DNA from: an uncultured Bacteroidota bacterium | GTDB taxonomy: Bacteria > Bacteroidota > Bacteroidia > AKYH767-A > OLB10 | DNA: 64,000 bases | Assembly (NCBI GenBank): GCA_900696575.1 | Contig: CAADHD010000016.1 | Coordinates: forward strand, 1-64,000 | Reading direction: 5' to 3' | In this document: positions 1 to 7,598 of the stretch, piece after piece | How the letters are laid out: each line of letters starts with the position of its first letter | Numbering within the stretch: position 1 is the first letter of the stretch | The notes under the pieces: model-generated | Told to the model about the DNA's origin: nothing | Database searches by the model: none | The model's input: the letters and a program-made list of their open reading frames with translations, nothing else | Position numbers and translations under genes: made by a program

Positions 1-1
1 T

Positions 2-1951
2 ACCACCTTTTGCCAGGGCGGCAGCGTAACGCTTACCGCCAGTGCAGGAAGTTCTTATTTGTGGACACCGGGTAACCAGACAACGCAAAGCATCACTGTT
101 AATGCAGGTGGAAATTATTCTGTACGCGTAAGCAACAGCAGCGGATGCTCGGCCACCTCATCACCGCAATCCATAACTGTGAATACTGCTGTTGTACCTC
201 AGATTTCAACATCAGGTTCTGTAAATCTGAATCCGGGTCAATCTGTAACGCTTACTTCATCGCCTGCGGTCTCATATTCATGGACTCCCGGCAATGCCAT
301 AACGCAATCTATCACTGTAAACATGGCCGGAAGCTATCGTGTTACTACTACCGATGCCAATGGTTGCCAGGCCACATCGGCTGCGGTGAATGTAACAGTA
401 AATCAATTGGTACCGGTAACCATCACGTCCTCTTCGGCAACCACTTTCTGTCAGGGCGATTCGGTAATTCTTACTGCTTCACCCGGCTTTACTTACCTGT
501 GGTTACCCGGCTTACAAACCTCTCAGTCAATTGTGGTAAAGCAGGGTGGAGTTTATACCGTTCAGGCTTCTAACGGAACATCGGCACAGGTTACGGTTAA
601 TGTTCTTGACCGCCCGATGGCTCCGCAGATTACATACAGCTATATTCCTAACAGCGCCTATCAGTTAACTGCTTACGAACCTTCGGCTGTTTCTTACCTG
701 TGGTCTAACAATTCAACACAACAAACGATAACAGTTTCTTCTGCTCAAACACTTTCTGTAAGAGCTACTGCTTCTTCAGGATGTATCAGTGAGCCGCGCT
801 CTATCACAGTAAGTAATCCTGTTTCTCAGCCGTGCGCTACACCTAACATGTTAACTGCTTATAACATAATCGATGTTGCTGCTTCTCTGGCATGGAATCC
901 AGCCGTAACAGCCGACTCATTTTATGTTTACTATGCCAAGGCTGGGCAACCTTATCAGTTTGTGAAATTGAATGGCAACATTTCATTCACCAAAATAAAC
1001 GGACTTACTCCGGGTACTGTTTACCACTGGTATGTAAAAGCATTCTGCCAAAGTGTGAATCCCGGAAGTGCGGTAAGCTCCTTCACTACACTGTCAGGCC
1101 CGCTTAGCTGCAGTTCTACTCCGGTTAATCCATTACCTGCCATTGTTACCGAATCAAATGTAAAGCTGAACTGGTATCAAACTGCTGCACAACAGTATAA
1201 AGTAAGGTTCAAAGTAATCAATACAAATGTTTACAAAATACGAACACTTGATGCTGTCACCAATCCTGATTTTGTGCACCTCGGCAATTTGTTACCCGCA
1301 ACAACTTACGAATGGAGCGTGCAGGGAATCTGTAATGGCTCACCAACGGCTTGGTCACAGACTTTATACTTTACAACACTGGCTGCTTGCCCGTTCCCGG
1401 GTCCGGTATTGGTTCAGGATATTACTCACAAACAGGCCATGATTTTGTGGGATGGCAACTCGCAGGCCGATTCTATTAAAATTCAGTTCGGAATTGTAGG
1501 TTCGGCTGTAGTGCGCTATCAGAAAGTAGCACAGGCAGGCAGCACCGGTAAAACCATGCTTCGCAACCTGCAGCCCGATACCGATTACTGGGTGATTCTC
1601 CGCTCTAAATGTCCGTGGGGTGGAAGGTCAGCATGGTCTGATACACTTTACTTCCATACGCTTACAACTCCTGTGGTGCGTATTGATGATCCGGGAAATG
1701 ATATGGAATTGAACTTGTATCCTAATCCTGCTCGCAATCATGTAAGTTTTGCTTTCACGGCCATTCAGGATGGAAAGTATAAACTCAGAATATCCGACAT
1801 GGCAGGACGTGAATTGCTTACCAAGGAAGGTGATGCATGGGAAGGCGAAAACGGTGGCAGCTTTGATGTATCCTCATTTGCCAGCGGTATTTACACTGTC
1901 ATTGTTGAACAGGCAACCATGAGCGGACGTTTCCGGTTAAGCGTACAATAG
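2..1951 (+). CDS. T9SS-sorted adhesin-like protein, 3' part (5' end outside window)
   Basis: The frame is open from base 2 to the TAG at 1949-1951, with no plausible signal peptide or start, so the N-terminus lies left of the window; 649 residues are visible. The first ~260 residues hold repeated Ig-like modules of about 75-80 residues (recurring pattern FCQGxSVxLTA, YLWxPG, TQSITV), each with paired cysteines. Residues ~280-560 look like fibronectin type III modules (LxPxTxYxWxV). The last ~75 residues are a type A T9SS sorting domain (LYPNPARN, then GIYTVIVE and a basic end). Family knowledge: such proteins cross the outer membrane by T9SS and are surface-anchored or released; a role in adhesion is inference. 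A strong terminator follows immediately. Confidence 0.85.
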   Translation, partial: TTFCQGGSVTLTASAGSSYLWTPGNQTTQSITVNAGGNYSVRVSNSSGCSATSSPQSITVNTAVVPQISTSGSVNLNPGQSVTLTSSPAVSYSWTPGNAITQSITVNMAGSYRVTTTDANGCQATSAAVNVTVNQLVPVTITSSSATTFCQGDSVILTASPGFTYLWLPGLQTSQSIVVKQGGVYTVQASNGTSAQVTVNVLDRPMAPQITYSYIPNSAYQLTAYEPSAVSYLWSNNSTQQTITVSSAQTLSVRATASSGCISEPRSITVSNPVSQPCATPNMLTAYNIIDVAASLAWNPAVTADSFYVYYAKAGQPYQFVKLNGNISFTKINGLTPGTVYHWYVKAFCQSVNPGSAVSSFTTLSGPLSCSSTPVNPLPAIVTESNVKLNWYQTAAQQYKVRFKVINTNVYKIRTLDAVTNPDFVHLGNLLPATTYEWSVQGICNGSPTAWSQTLYFTTLAACPFPGPVLVQDITHKQAMILWDGNSQADSIKIQFGIVGSAVVRYQKVAQAGSTGKTMLRNLQPDTDYWVILRSKCPWGGRSAWSDTLYFHTLTTPVVRIDDPGNDMELNLYPNPARNHVSFAFTAIQDGKYKLRISDMAGRELLTKEGDAWEGENGGSFDVSSFASGIYTVIVEQATMSGRFRLSVQ

Positions 1952-1971
1952 TCATAGATTTGGTTTGGAAA

Positions 1972-2000
1972 GCCGCCTCCTTGTGGGGCGGTTTTTTTTT
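1972..2000 (+). terminator. Rho-independent terminator
   Basis: The stem CCGCC (1973-1977) pairs with GGCGG (1987-1991), extendable with G-U pairs, and is followed by nine T. It lies 21 bases after the stop of the T9SS gene and before the converging hydroxylase gene. Confidence 0.85.
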
Positions 2001-2008
2001 GATGGAAA

Positions 2009-2497
2009 TCAGTTAGGGGAAACCGGATGTTTCATTCGCTTGTTTCTTCGGATGATTTCTTTCCACTTCCGGTTAAAGAGCAACAGACCGAATTCAACCG
2101 CTCCATGTTTGGTGATAGTTTTATGATGCGCCCGGTGTGCCCTGCGCATGGCATCGAAATAATCGGATCGCAGGCTTCTTAAAAATTTGGCACGGCCATG
2201 AATGAAAACATCGTGTAGCAGGAAATAGGTCAATCCGTAAGCCGCTACTCCGCAGCCCATCCAGAAACGATAATCAAGGTTTTCCCATCCGAAGTAAACC
2301 AAGGTCATACTTACTGCTGCATAAAAAACAAAATACAGGTCGTTCCATTCAAAAATACTTTTGCGTTCTTCGTGATGCGATTTATGCAGAATCCATCCCG
2401 GCCCGTGCATGATGTACTTGTGGTTGCTCCAGGCCACAAACTCCATGACAAGGTATGTTCCGGCAAAAGCCAAAAGGTTAATGAGCCAGGTATTCAT
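2009..2497 (-). CDS. crtZ: beta-carotene hydroxylase-like (CrtZ / fatty acid hydroxylase superfamily)
   Basis: Non-heme di-iron membrane hydroxylase, 162 residues, the usual CrtZ length. Histidine clusters are in the expected order: HKYIMH, HKSHH, HDVFIHGR and HRAHH, separated by hydrophobic segments. In the family these ligate two irons that hydroxylate the beta-ionone rings of carotenoids in the membrane, giving zeaxanthin-type pigments. The start is ATG at 2497; a longer frame to 2509 would need TTG and would overlap the promoter box at 2507-2514. No other carotenoid gene is next to it, so the exact substrate is inferred from the family; a related sterol-desaturase-family lipid hydroxylase is the alternative. 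Confidence 0.8.
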   Translation of the reverse strand: MNTWLINLLAFAGTYLVMEFVAWSNHKYIMHGPGWILHKSHHEERKSIFEWNDLYFVFYAAVSMTLVYFGWENLDYRFWMGCGVAAYGLTYFLLHDVFIHGRAKFLRSLRSDYFDAMRRAHRAHHKTITKHGAVEFGLLLFNRKWKEIIRRNKRMKHPVSPN

Positions 2498-2506
2498 ATA
2501 GGGGTG

Positions 2507-2514
2507 CAAAATTA
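2507..2514 (-). promoter_or_regulatory. -7 box TAATTTTG upstream of crtZ
   Basis: Exact match to the Bacteroidota TAnnTTTG element, 9 bases before the ATG at 2497. A transcript starting just downstream would have almost no leader. Confidence 0.55.
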
Positions 2515-2546
2515 ACCGGTTGGTATTACTTATTGATTGACAGGAT

Positions 2547-2554
2547 TACATTTG
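2547..2554 (+). promoter_or_regulatory. -7 box TACATTTG upstream of nuoA
   Basis: Exact TAnnTTTG match 43 bases before the nuoA ATG. No convincing TTG -33 element at 17-20 bases spacing was seen. Confidence 0.5.
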
Positions 2555-2597
2555 CAACGCTTTAGAAACATCAACCCAGGGAAAAAGTTTTCAGTTT

Positions 2598-2963
2598 ATG
2601 TACAGCACTCCTTACGATTACCTCCCCATGGCCATCATGGCAGCCGTTGCCTTCGGTTTTGTAGCGGTAACCATGGCAGCTACTCACTTACTCGGTCCGA
2701 AACGCAAATCGGAAGTAAAGCTCGATACGTTTGAATGTGGCATTGAATCGCAGCAGAATGCTCGCTTCCCCTTTTCCATCAAGTATTTTCTTATTGCCAT
2801 TCTCTTTGTACTGTTTGATGTGGAAGTAATTTTTATGTACCCCTGGGCTGTTAATTTTAAAGAAGGAGGCCTGGAAGGATTTATTGAGATGCTCGTATTC
2901 ATCGGCATCCTGTTAGCCGGTTACTTGTACATCATTAAGAAAGGTGCGCTTAAGTGGGAGTAA
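2598..2963 (+). CDS. nuoA: NADH-quinone oxidoreductase subunit A (complex I), solitary
   Basis: 121 residues, typical NuoA length, with three membrane helices and the family loop after helix 1 (residues ~40-60, KLDTFECGIES) followed by FPFSIKYFLIAILFVLFDVE, the most conserved NuoA segment with its acidic membrane residues. NuoA sits in the membrane arm of complex I near the quinone site. In most bacteria nuoA is first in a nuoA-N operon, but here no nuoB or other nuo gene follows: the next gene is on the other strand and a strong hairpin starts 14 bases after the stop. The remaining subunits must lie elsewhere. The subunit itself looks intact. Confidence 0.93.
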   Translation: MYSTPYDYLPMAIMAAVAFGFVAVTMAATHLLGPKRKSEVKLDTFECGIESQQNARFPFSIKYFLIAILFVLFDVEVIFMYPWAVNFKEGGLEGFIEMLVFIGILLAGYLYIIKKGALKWE

Positions 2964-2970
2964 ATAGAAT

Positions 2971-3005
2971 AAAAAACCTCGGAGGGGTCGGGAACCCCTC
3001 CGAGG
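2971..3005 (-). terminator. Strong terminator hairpin, T-tract on minus strand
   Basis: Perfect 12-bp stem, 2977-2988 with 2994-3005, and a 5-base loop. The A-run at 2971-2976 reads as six T on the minus strand, so it terminates the minus-strand kelch gene ending at 3013; it may also stop nuoA transcription. Confidence 0.85.
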
Positions 3006-3012
3006 GGGAGGC

Positions 3013-4226
3013 TTATTCAACCACTACCGTTTGCTGCGCAGTTGATTTTCCGTTTTCGGCAGTTACCAGTACCACATAATTGCCGGCAGGCATTGCTGAA
3101 ACATTGAGTTGAGTTTCTTTATGGTTGGTAAGCAATTGCTGCAAAACTTTTTTTCCTGTTATATCGGTAAGCGAAACGGTTGCATTGTTTTTCCAATGGC
3201 CATTTAAAGTGATGTTGATGATATCAGTAGCCGGATTGGGATATACCGAAAAGGTGAGGGGAGAAGTGGTTTCTGCAATGGAAGTGGATGATGGACCGTA
3301 TTCCCAGAGGTCGTTGTAATGATTATTGATATGATCACGGCCTAAACCTGCATAACCAAAATTACCAATTGAAAATCCATCACCTGCAAAACGTCCTGAT
3401 GCAGGAAGGTTTGCAATTTGACTCCATGAATTAATGGAAGGATCAAAACGGAAAAATGTATTGAAAGATTGAAAAGCATTTACGGTTCCTGTTCCGACAA
3501 ATCCAAAATCTGAAATTTGAAATGCAATCGTTGCATAACAAGTACCCGGTGGATAATTTGACTTCTGCGTCCATGAATTGGTTGAAGGATTGTATTCCCA
3601 TGTATCGTTTAATGCACCGCTTGCCCCGGAACCACCAACGATATAAAGCAAATTGTTCACAACAAATGCAGCCAAACTTTGACGAGCTGCTGATGGCAGA
3701 GATGCTTGCTGTGACCATTGATTATTTACATGATCATATTTCCAGAAATCATTATTGAGCGGAGAGTAGCCGAATCCGATATAGCCATATCCGGCAACAG
3801 AAATTCCAACTGCATCATATCGGGCGCTTCCGGGAAAATTTGTTTTCTGTGTCCATGTATTAGTTGAGGGATCATATTCCCTTAAGTCATTTAATACCCC
3901 CCGTTCATTACAGAAAACCCTGTAGTAACATATCCTTTACCATCAGCAGCAAATGCAGCAGCACCATATCGCGGTGGACCGGGAACATTTGCTTTTTGTG
4001 ACCAAACATTAGTTGACTGATCCCATTCCCAGAAATCATTATATGGTTGAGAATTCAAAACGAAATTAGCGCCAGTACCAAAATAACCTTTAGTGCCAAT
4101 TGAAAATCCAATGGCTTCGTAACGTGGAGTACTCGGAAAATTTGCCTTTTGAGTCCAAACGTAGTTCTGTGAATTTACATGAAGACTAATTAATGCAGTA
4201 AGAGGAAGCAACATTAAAGTTTTCAT
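3013..4226 (-). pseudogene. Kelch-repeat T9SS secreted protein, interrupted by a 1-base frameshift
   Basis: Two frames on the minus strand form one protein. The first (4226 to 3891) has a signal peptide (MKTLMLLPLTALISLHVNSQ) and two kelch-like units with W-TQKA-FP-xxRY. It stops just after a run of six G (coding strand; plus positions 3897-3902). Adding one G continues the reading as VLNDLREYDPSTNTWTQK and stays open, through further kelch units, to a T9SS sorting domain (FSVYPNPATDIINITLNG) ending at 3013. The restored product would be 404 residues. Kelch units form beta-propellers; the function is unknown. The indel in a G-run could be a sequencing error, a true disruption or a phase-variable tract. 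The downstream frame has no good start of its own. Confidence 0.8.
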
Positions 4227-4282
4227 ATAGTTCAGAGTTAAAACCTGATAAAAATGTAATTATGTGATTCCGATTATACAAA

Positions 4283-5098
4283 TCAAGCTACCGGCTTTAT
4301 TGCAACAGAAAGTATAGCTGCCGAAAAAGTTTTAGAGGGAAACATTCTTCCAAATATTTTTTCAAGTGCCCAAAAAACTTTTGTTTTCAATCCGCTTATT
4401 TTTGAAAGAGTTTTCTTGAACGAATAGAAAGCAGGTTTTTTGTCAATGATATCCATGTTTACATAAAAACTGCAGCCGGGCAAATAAGTTGATTTCAGGT
4501 TTTTCAATCCTGCTGATTCAATGGCTTTTACTAGCATTTCTTTATCAAGAATAACATGAATGTCATAAACTGGGCGATTAATTGTCTTTTGCAGCCATCC
4601 TAATAATCCTGCATGATTCGGAATGGAAGTAAGCAAAATGCCACCGGGTTTAAGAAAAAACTTAAGTGCTTCAATGGCGGCCTCAGTATCGCTGAAATGC
4701 TCAACCACTCCCAAGGAAACAACCATATCAAACTGTTCTTTCAATTCGGAAGGTGGAGAAAACAAGTCTGAATGATAAATTTTTCCTTCAAGGTTTTCCC
4801 GATTTAAAATGGCTTCGGCCTGCTTGCACCCATGTTCTGAGTAATCAAGACCATAAGGTAAAAGACCGTATTGTTTGGCGAAATAGGGTAGCCAAACAGA
4901 GTTACCGCATCCAACTTCGAGCATTTTCTTATTACTTAAATCAAATCCTGATAATAGCTTTTCAAAAGTTTCATGAAATGCTATGTTGAGATGATTGGAT
5001 AAAGAAAAATCGTTGACATTAATGGGCGGAGGTAATTCCACCTGTTTCCATACCTGAGTCCAGTATTGTTCGCCCGCCTTATCCTTCACTTTTTCCAT
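4283..5098 (-). CDS. SAM-dependent class I methyltransferase
   Basis: 271 residues from the ATG at 5098; an upstream ATG-less extension to 5176 is rejected because a promoter box (5103-5110) sits directly before 5098. Motif I is clear (LEVGCGNSVWLPYF, about residues 58-71), followed by the acidic end of strand 2 (LDYSEHGCKQAE) and the motif LGVVEHFSD, then LKPGGILLTSIPN, as in type 11/12 methyltransferases. Residues ~180-270 are a less typical C-terminal region with basic amphipathic stretches. The substrate cannot be told; relatives methylate lipids, quinone precursors or glycan intermediates. It stands alone with no co-directional partner. Confidence 0.8.
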   Translation of the reverse strand: MEKVKDKAGEQYWTQVWKQVELPPPINVNDFSLSNHLNIAFHETFEKLLSGFDLSNKKMLEVGCGNSVWLPYFAKQYGLLPYGLDYSEHGCKQAEAILNRENLEGKIYHSDLFSPPSELKEQFDMVVSLGVVEHFSDTEAAIEALKFFLKPGGILLTSIPNHAGLLGWLQKTINRPVYDIHVILDKEMLVKAIESAGLKNLKSTYLPGCSFYVNMDIIDKKPAFYSFKKTLSKISGLKTKVFWALEKIFGRMFPSKTFSAAILSVAIKPVA

Positions 5099-5102
5099 TC
5101 CC

Positions 5103-5110
5103 CAAAAATA
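5103..5110 (-). promoter_or_regulatory. -7 box TATTTTTG, 4 bases before methyltransferase ATG
   Basis: Exact TAnnTTTG match ending four bases before the ATG at 5098, with a TTG 17 bases upstream. This implies a leaderless or nearly leaderless mRNA and decides the start. Confidence 0.55.
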
Positions 5111-5188
5111 GAATTTCAATGAAAAAGCAAGTACAGTAGTAAGGTTGATGAAGAAACACCGGCCATTGGCAATCAATTCTGCCTCCCC

Positions 5189-5206
5189 TTGGTGTTAATT
5201 CACCAA
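5189..5206. repeat. Palindromic intergenic repeat, copy 1
   Basis: TTGGTG and CACCAA arms with the loop TTAATT, flanked by GCCTCCC on the left and CCGG on the right. It has the same core and orientation as the copy at 6488-6509 and lies in the divergent intergenic region. Confidence 0.6.
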
Positions 5207-5233
5207 CCGGTTTAAAGATACCTGCCTATCCTT

Positions 5234-5241
5234 TACTTTCG
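5234..5241 (+). promoter_or_regulatory. -7-like box TACTTTCG before namZ-like gene
   Basis: One mismatch to TAnnTTTG and four bases before the GTG start at 5246. The same variant TACTTTCG precedes the PAP2 gene at 22670-22677. Confidence 0.45.
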
Positions 5242-5245
5242 CCCT

Positions 5246-6463
5246 GTGAAGCATTTAATATTCTGCTCCCTACTTATTTCTGTTTTCAATTCCGCCTTCT
5301 CGCAGTCAAGTGTGCAGAATCAGATTATTTTTCACGAATCGCTTAAGCAGCAAACTGTTATTACAGGCGCTGAACAAACCGGAAAATACTTTCCGTTGAT
5401 TGAAGGTAAAACCATTGCTGTAGTCTGCAACCAGACTTCCATCATCGGCCAATCGCATTTGATTGATACGCTGCTTGCTATGGGCATGAAACTGAAATGT
5501 GTTTTTGCTCCTGAGCATGGATTCCGTGGCGAAGCCGGTGCAGGAGAAACTATTAAAGATGCAAAAGACAAGCGCACGGGCCTTCCTGTTGTTTCTCTTT
5601 ACGGAAATAAAAAGAAACCAACCGCTCAGGATTTGGCAGGCGTGCAAACCGTCATCTTCGATATTCAGGATGTGGGCGCTCGGTTTTACACCTACATCAG
5701 CACTATGACGTATGTGATGGAAGCCTGTGCTGAACATAAGATTCAACTTCTCATCTTAGACAGACCCAATCCAAACGGCCATTACGTAGATGGCCCGGTT
5801 TTGAAAAAAGGTTTTGAATCGTTTGTCGGCCTGCATCCTGTGCCCATAGTTCATGGAATGACAGTTGGTGAATATGCCCACATGCTCAATGGCGAAGGCT
5901 GGCTAAGCAATAAACTGCAATGCAACCTTAAAGTGATTACCTGCCGTAATTATGATCATCAGACAGAATACAATCTGCCGGTGCGCCCTTCACCAAACCT
6001 GCCAAACATGTCAAGCATTTATCTTTATCCGAGTTTATGTTTGTTTGAAGGAACACCGCTCAGCATTGGCCGCGGAACTGAATTTCCTTTTCAGGTAGTA
6101 GGTTTTCCCGGATTTAAGGATGGCGATCTGGAATTTACTCCGGTAACCATTGATGGCGTAGTTAAAAATCCTCCGTATGAAAACCGGAAATGCAAAGGCA
6201 TTGATTTGCGCGCCTTCGGAGAAGAATACATGAAAAACTTCCGCGGCATTTATTTATACTGGCTTACAGGTTTATATGAAGCATTTCCCGATAAAGAAAA
6301 ATTCTTTACTCCTTTTTTTAATAAACTGGCCGGAACGGATGAGTTGATGAAACAGATTAAAAACAAAATGCCCGAAGAAGACATCCGCCAGTCATGGCAG
6401 AAAGAGTTGAGCCAATTTAAAAAAATCCGCAGCAAGTATTTGCTGTATGATGATTTTGAGTAA
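5246..6463 (+). CDS. namZ: DUF1343 / NamZ-type exo-beta-N-acetylmuramidase (GH171)
   Basis: 405 residues with a GTG start and a signal peptide (residues 1-19, ending SAFSQ). The DUF1343 hallmarks are present: GKTIAVVCNQTS near residue 53, FAPEHGFRG near residue 88, FDIQDVGARFYTY near residue 140, LDRPNPNG near residue 172 and SIGRGTEFPFQ near residue 274. Characterised members of this family remove terminal N-acetylmuramic acid from peptidoglycan fragments in the periplasm or outside the cell, which suggests cell-wall recycling here. The length matches the family. It is monocistronic and flanked on both sides by palindromic repeats. No lipobox was seen. Confidence 0.85.
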   Translation: MKHLIFCSLLISVFNSAFSQSSVQNQIIFHESLKQQTVITGAEQTGKYFPLIEGKTIAVVCNQTSIIGQSHLIDTLLAMGMKLKCVFAPEHGFRGEAGAGETIKDAKDKRTGLPVVSLYGNKKKPTAQDLAGVQTVIFDIQDVGARFYTYISTMTYVMEACAEHKIQLLILDRPNPNGHYVDGPVLKKGFESFVGLHPVPIVHGMTVGEYAHMLNGEGWLSNKLQCNLKVITCRNYDHQTEYNLPVRPSPNLPNMSSIYLYPSLCLFEGTPLSIGRGTEFPFQVVGFPGFKDGDLEFTPVTIDGVVKNPPYENRKCKGIDLRAFGEEYMKNFRGIYLYWLTGLYEAFPDKEKFFTPFFNKLAGTDELMKQIKNKMPEEDIRQSWQKELSQFKKIRSKYLLYDDFE

Positions 6464-6487
6464 GTCATTTCTGCCACTGCTGCCTCG

Positions 6488-6509
6488 GGTTGGTGTTCTT
6501 TCACCAACC
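6488..6509. repeat. Palindromic intergenic repeat, copy 2
   Basis: Perfect 8-bp arms GGTTGGTG / CACCAACC with a 6-base loop TTCTTT, 24 bases after the namZ-like stop. Inverted relative to copies 3 and 4. Confidence 0.75.
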
Positions 6510-6586
6510 GGTTTTCTGTTAATTTTGAATTCTTGGTAAAACTGCCATGGATGGCCATCGAATAAAATTTTGCACGGATTATAGAT

Positions 6587-6608
6587 GGTTGGTGAAAGAA
6601 CACCAGCC
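6587..6608. repeat. Palindromic intergenic repeat, copy 3
   Basis: GGTTGGTG AAAGAA CACCAGCC with one arm mismatch, followed by ACAGGCAAGG, a tail shared with copy 4. Together with copy 2 it flanks a ~75-base unique stretch. Confidence 0.75.
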
Positions 6609-6644
6609 ACAGGCAAGGCATCAATCACAGGCAAGATTCTGGAT

Positions 6645-6666
6645 GGTTGGTGAAAGAACACCAACC
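6645..6666. repeat. Palindromic intergenic repeat, copy 4
   Basis: GGTTGGTG AAAGAA CACCAACC with perfect arms and the ACAGGCAAGGAT tail. It is a direct repeat of copy 3 at 58-base spacing; a half-tail (ATCACAGGCAAG) lies between them. It ends 25 bases from the hydrolase stop. Confidence 0.75.
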
Positions 6667-6690
6667 ACAGGCAAGGATGGATTGAATGGA

Positions 6691-7494
6691 TTACTGATCC
6701 AAAAACTTTTTGATCCGTTCAAAATATATGTTTTTATCCGTGCTGAAATTTTCAGCATTGGATGGGCTGTCTTTCACTGTGTAAGTCTGCGTTACATTTT
6801 TTATGGATTTAATTTCATTCGGCCCGACAAGTAAATCCTTTGGTGAAATGATAATCAGCATTCCTTTTAACTGGGCCTTCGGTTTGTCAAAAGCATACAT
6901 CGGCTCATAATTTTTATCATAACCGAAAGGAACATTAACATCTTTATTCAGTTTTTCCTTGATTCGCTTTTTCATGAATTCAAGACCTGTCCATGGACCA
7001 TCGGCAATTATTTTTCTTGTTTCGGTTCGCTGCGTACCAACACCTATGCTCAGGCCGGCACCAATTCCCAAACCATACAAATCAAATTTGGTGATGGCTC
7101 TTGACTTACGCAGGTAATCGAGTACGGCATTCAGGTCGTTTATAAATTGAGGATAGATAAACAGGTCGGGGTCAATTTCAAAATCGCTGCTCTTGCCATA
7201 ACCACGGTAATCGTAAGTACAGACATTGTAACCGGCTGAAAGGAATGAATTAACAATTTCAAGATTATCGGCCATGTTGCCATCACCGCTGTGGCTGATC
7301 ACTATCCAGTTGGTGGTTTTCTTAGGCAGTTCAAAAAACCATGCATTCAGGATGGCTCCGTCTTTCTGGCTGATTTGTTCTTCCTTGTAAGTCATTCCGA
7401 ATTTTGAGGGTAGTACTTTGTATTCGCGCGATGGGTTCAGAGCTGCAGCGTGTAATGCGGCCATGAAGAGAATAGTTGCAAGAATATTTTTCAT
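6691..7494 (-). CDS. Alpha/beta-hydrolase-fold secreted protein lacking the nucleophile serine
   Basis: 267 residues with a signal peptide (residues 1-19). The fold is recognisable: strand plus oxyanion region WIVISHSGDGN (63-73), then NVCTYDYRGYGKSSD (90-104), and the nucleophile elbow at 139-150, which reads LYGLGIGAGLSI. The canonical GxSxG is here GLGIG, so glycine 143 replaces serine. A late strand with an aspartate is present (MLIIISPKDLLVG), but no convincing catalytic histidine is seen near the C-terminus. It may therefore be non-enzymatic, or use other chemistry. The start is the ATG at 7494. It is divergent from the carboxylase gene and has no operon partner. Confidence 0.7.
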   Translation of the reverse strand: MKNILATILFMAALHAAALNPSREYKVLPSKFGMTYKEEQISQKDGAILNAWFFELPKKTTNWIVISHSGDGNMADNLEIVNSFLSAGYNVCTYDYRGYGKSSDFEIDPDLFIYPQFINDLNAVLDYLRKSRAITKFDLYGLGIGAGLSIGVGTQRTETRKIIADGPWTGLEFMKKRIKEKLNKDVNVPFGYDKNYEPMYAFDKPKAQLKGMLIIISPKDLLVGPNEIKSIKNVTQTYTVKDSPSNAENFSTDKNIYFERIKKFLDQ

Positions 7495-7572
7495 ATCGAG
7501 TATGTATTTGCTGCAAATAAAAAAAAGCAGGATGAAGTAATCGGGCGAATGCCGTCAGTCTTTCAATTGGCT

Positions 7573-7580
7573 TACATTCG
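7573..7580 (+). promoter_or_regulatory. -7-like box TACATTCG before carboxylase gene
   Basis: One mismatch to TAnnTTTG, 18 bases before the ATG at 7599. Confidence 0.4.
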
Positions 7581-7598
7581 CAACCATAACCAGAAAGC

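Noticed and set aside
6250-6834. Several short frames crossing the palindromes (containing FFHQP)
   Set aside because: They are translations of the palindromic repeat and disagree in strand and frame.
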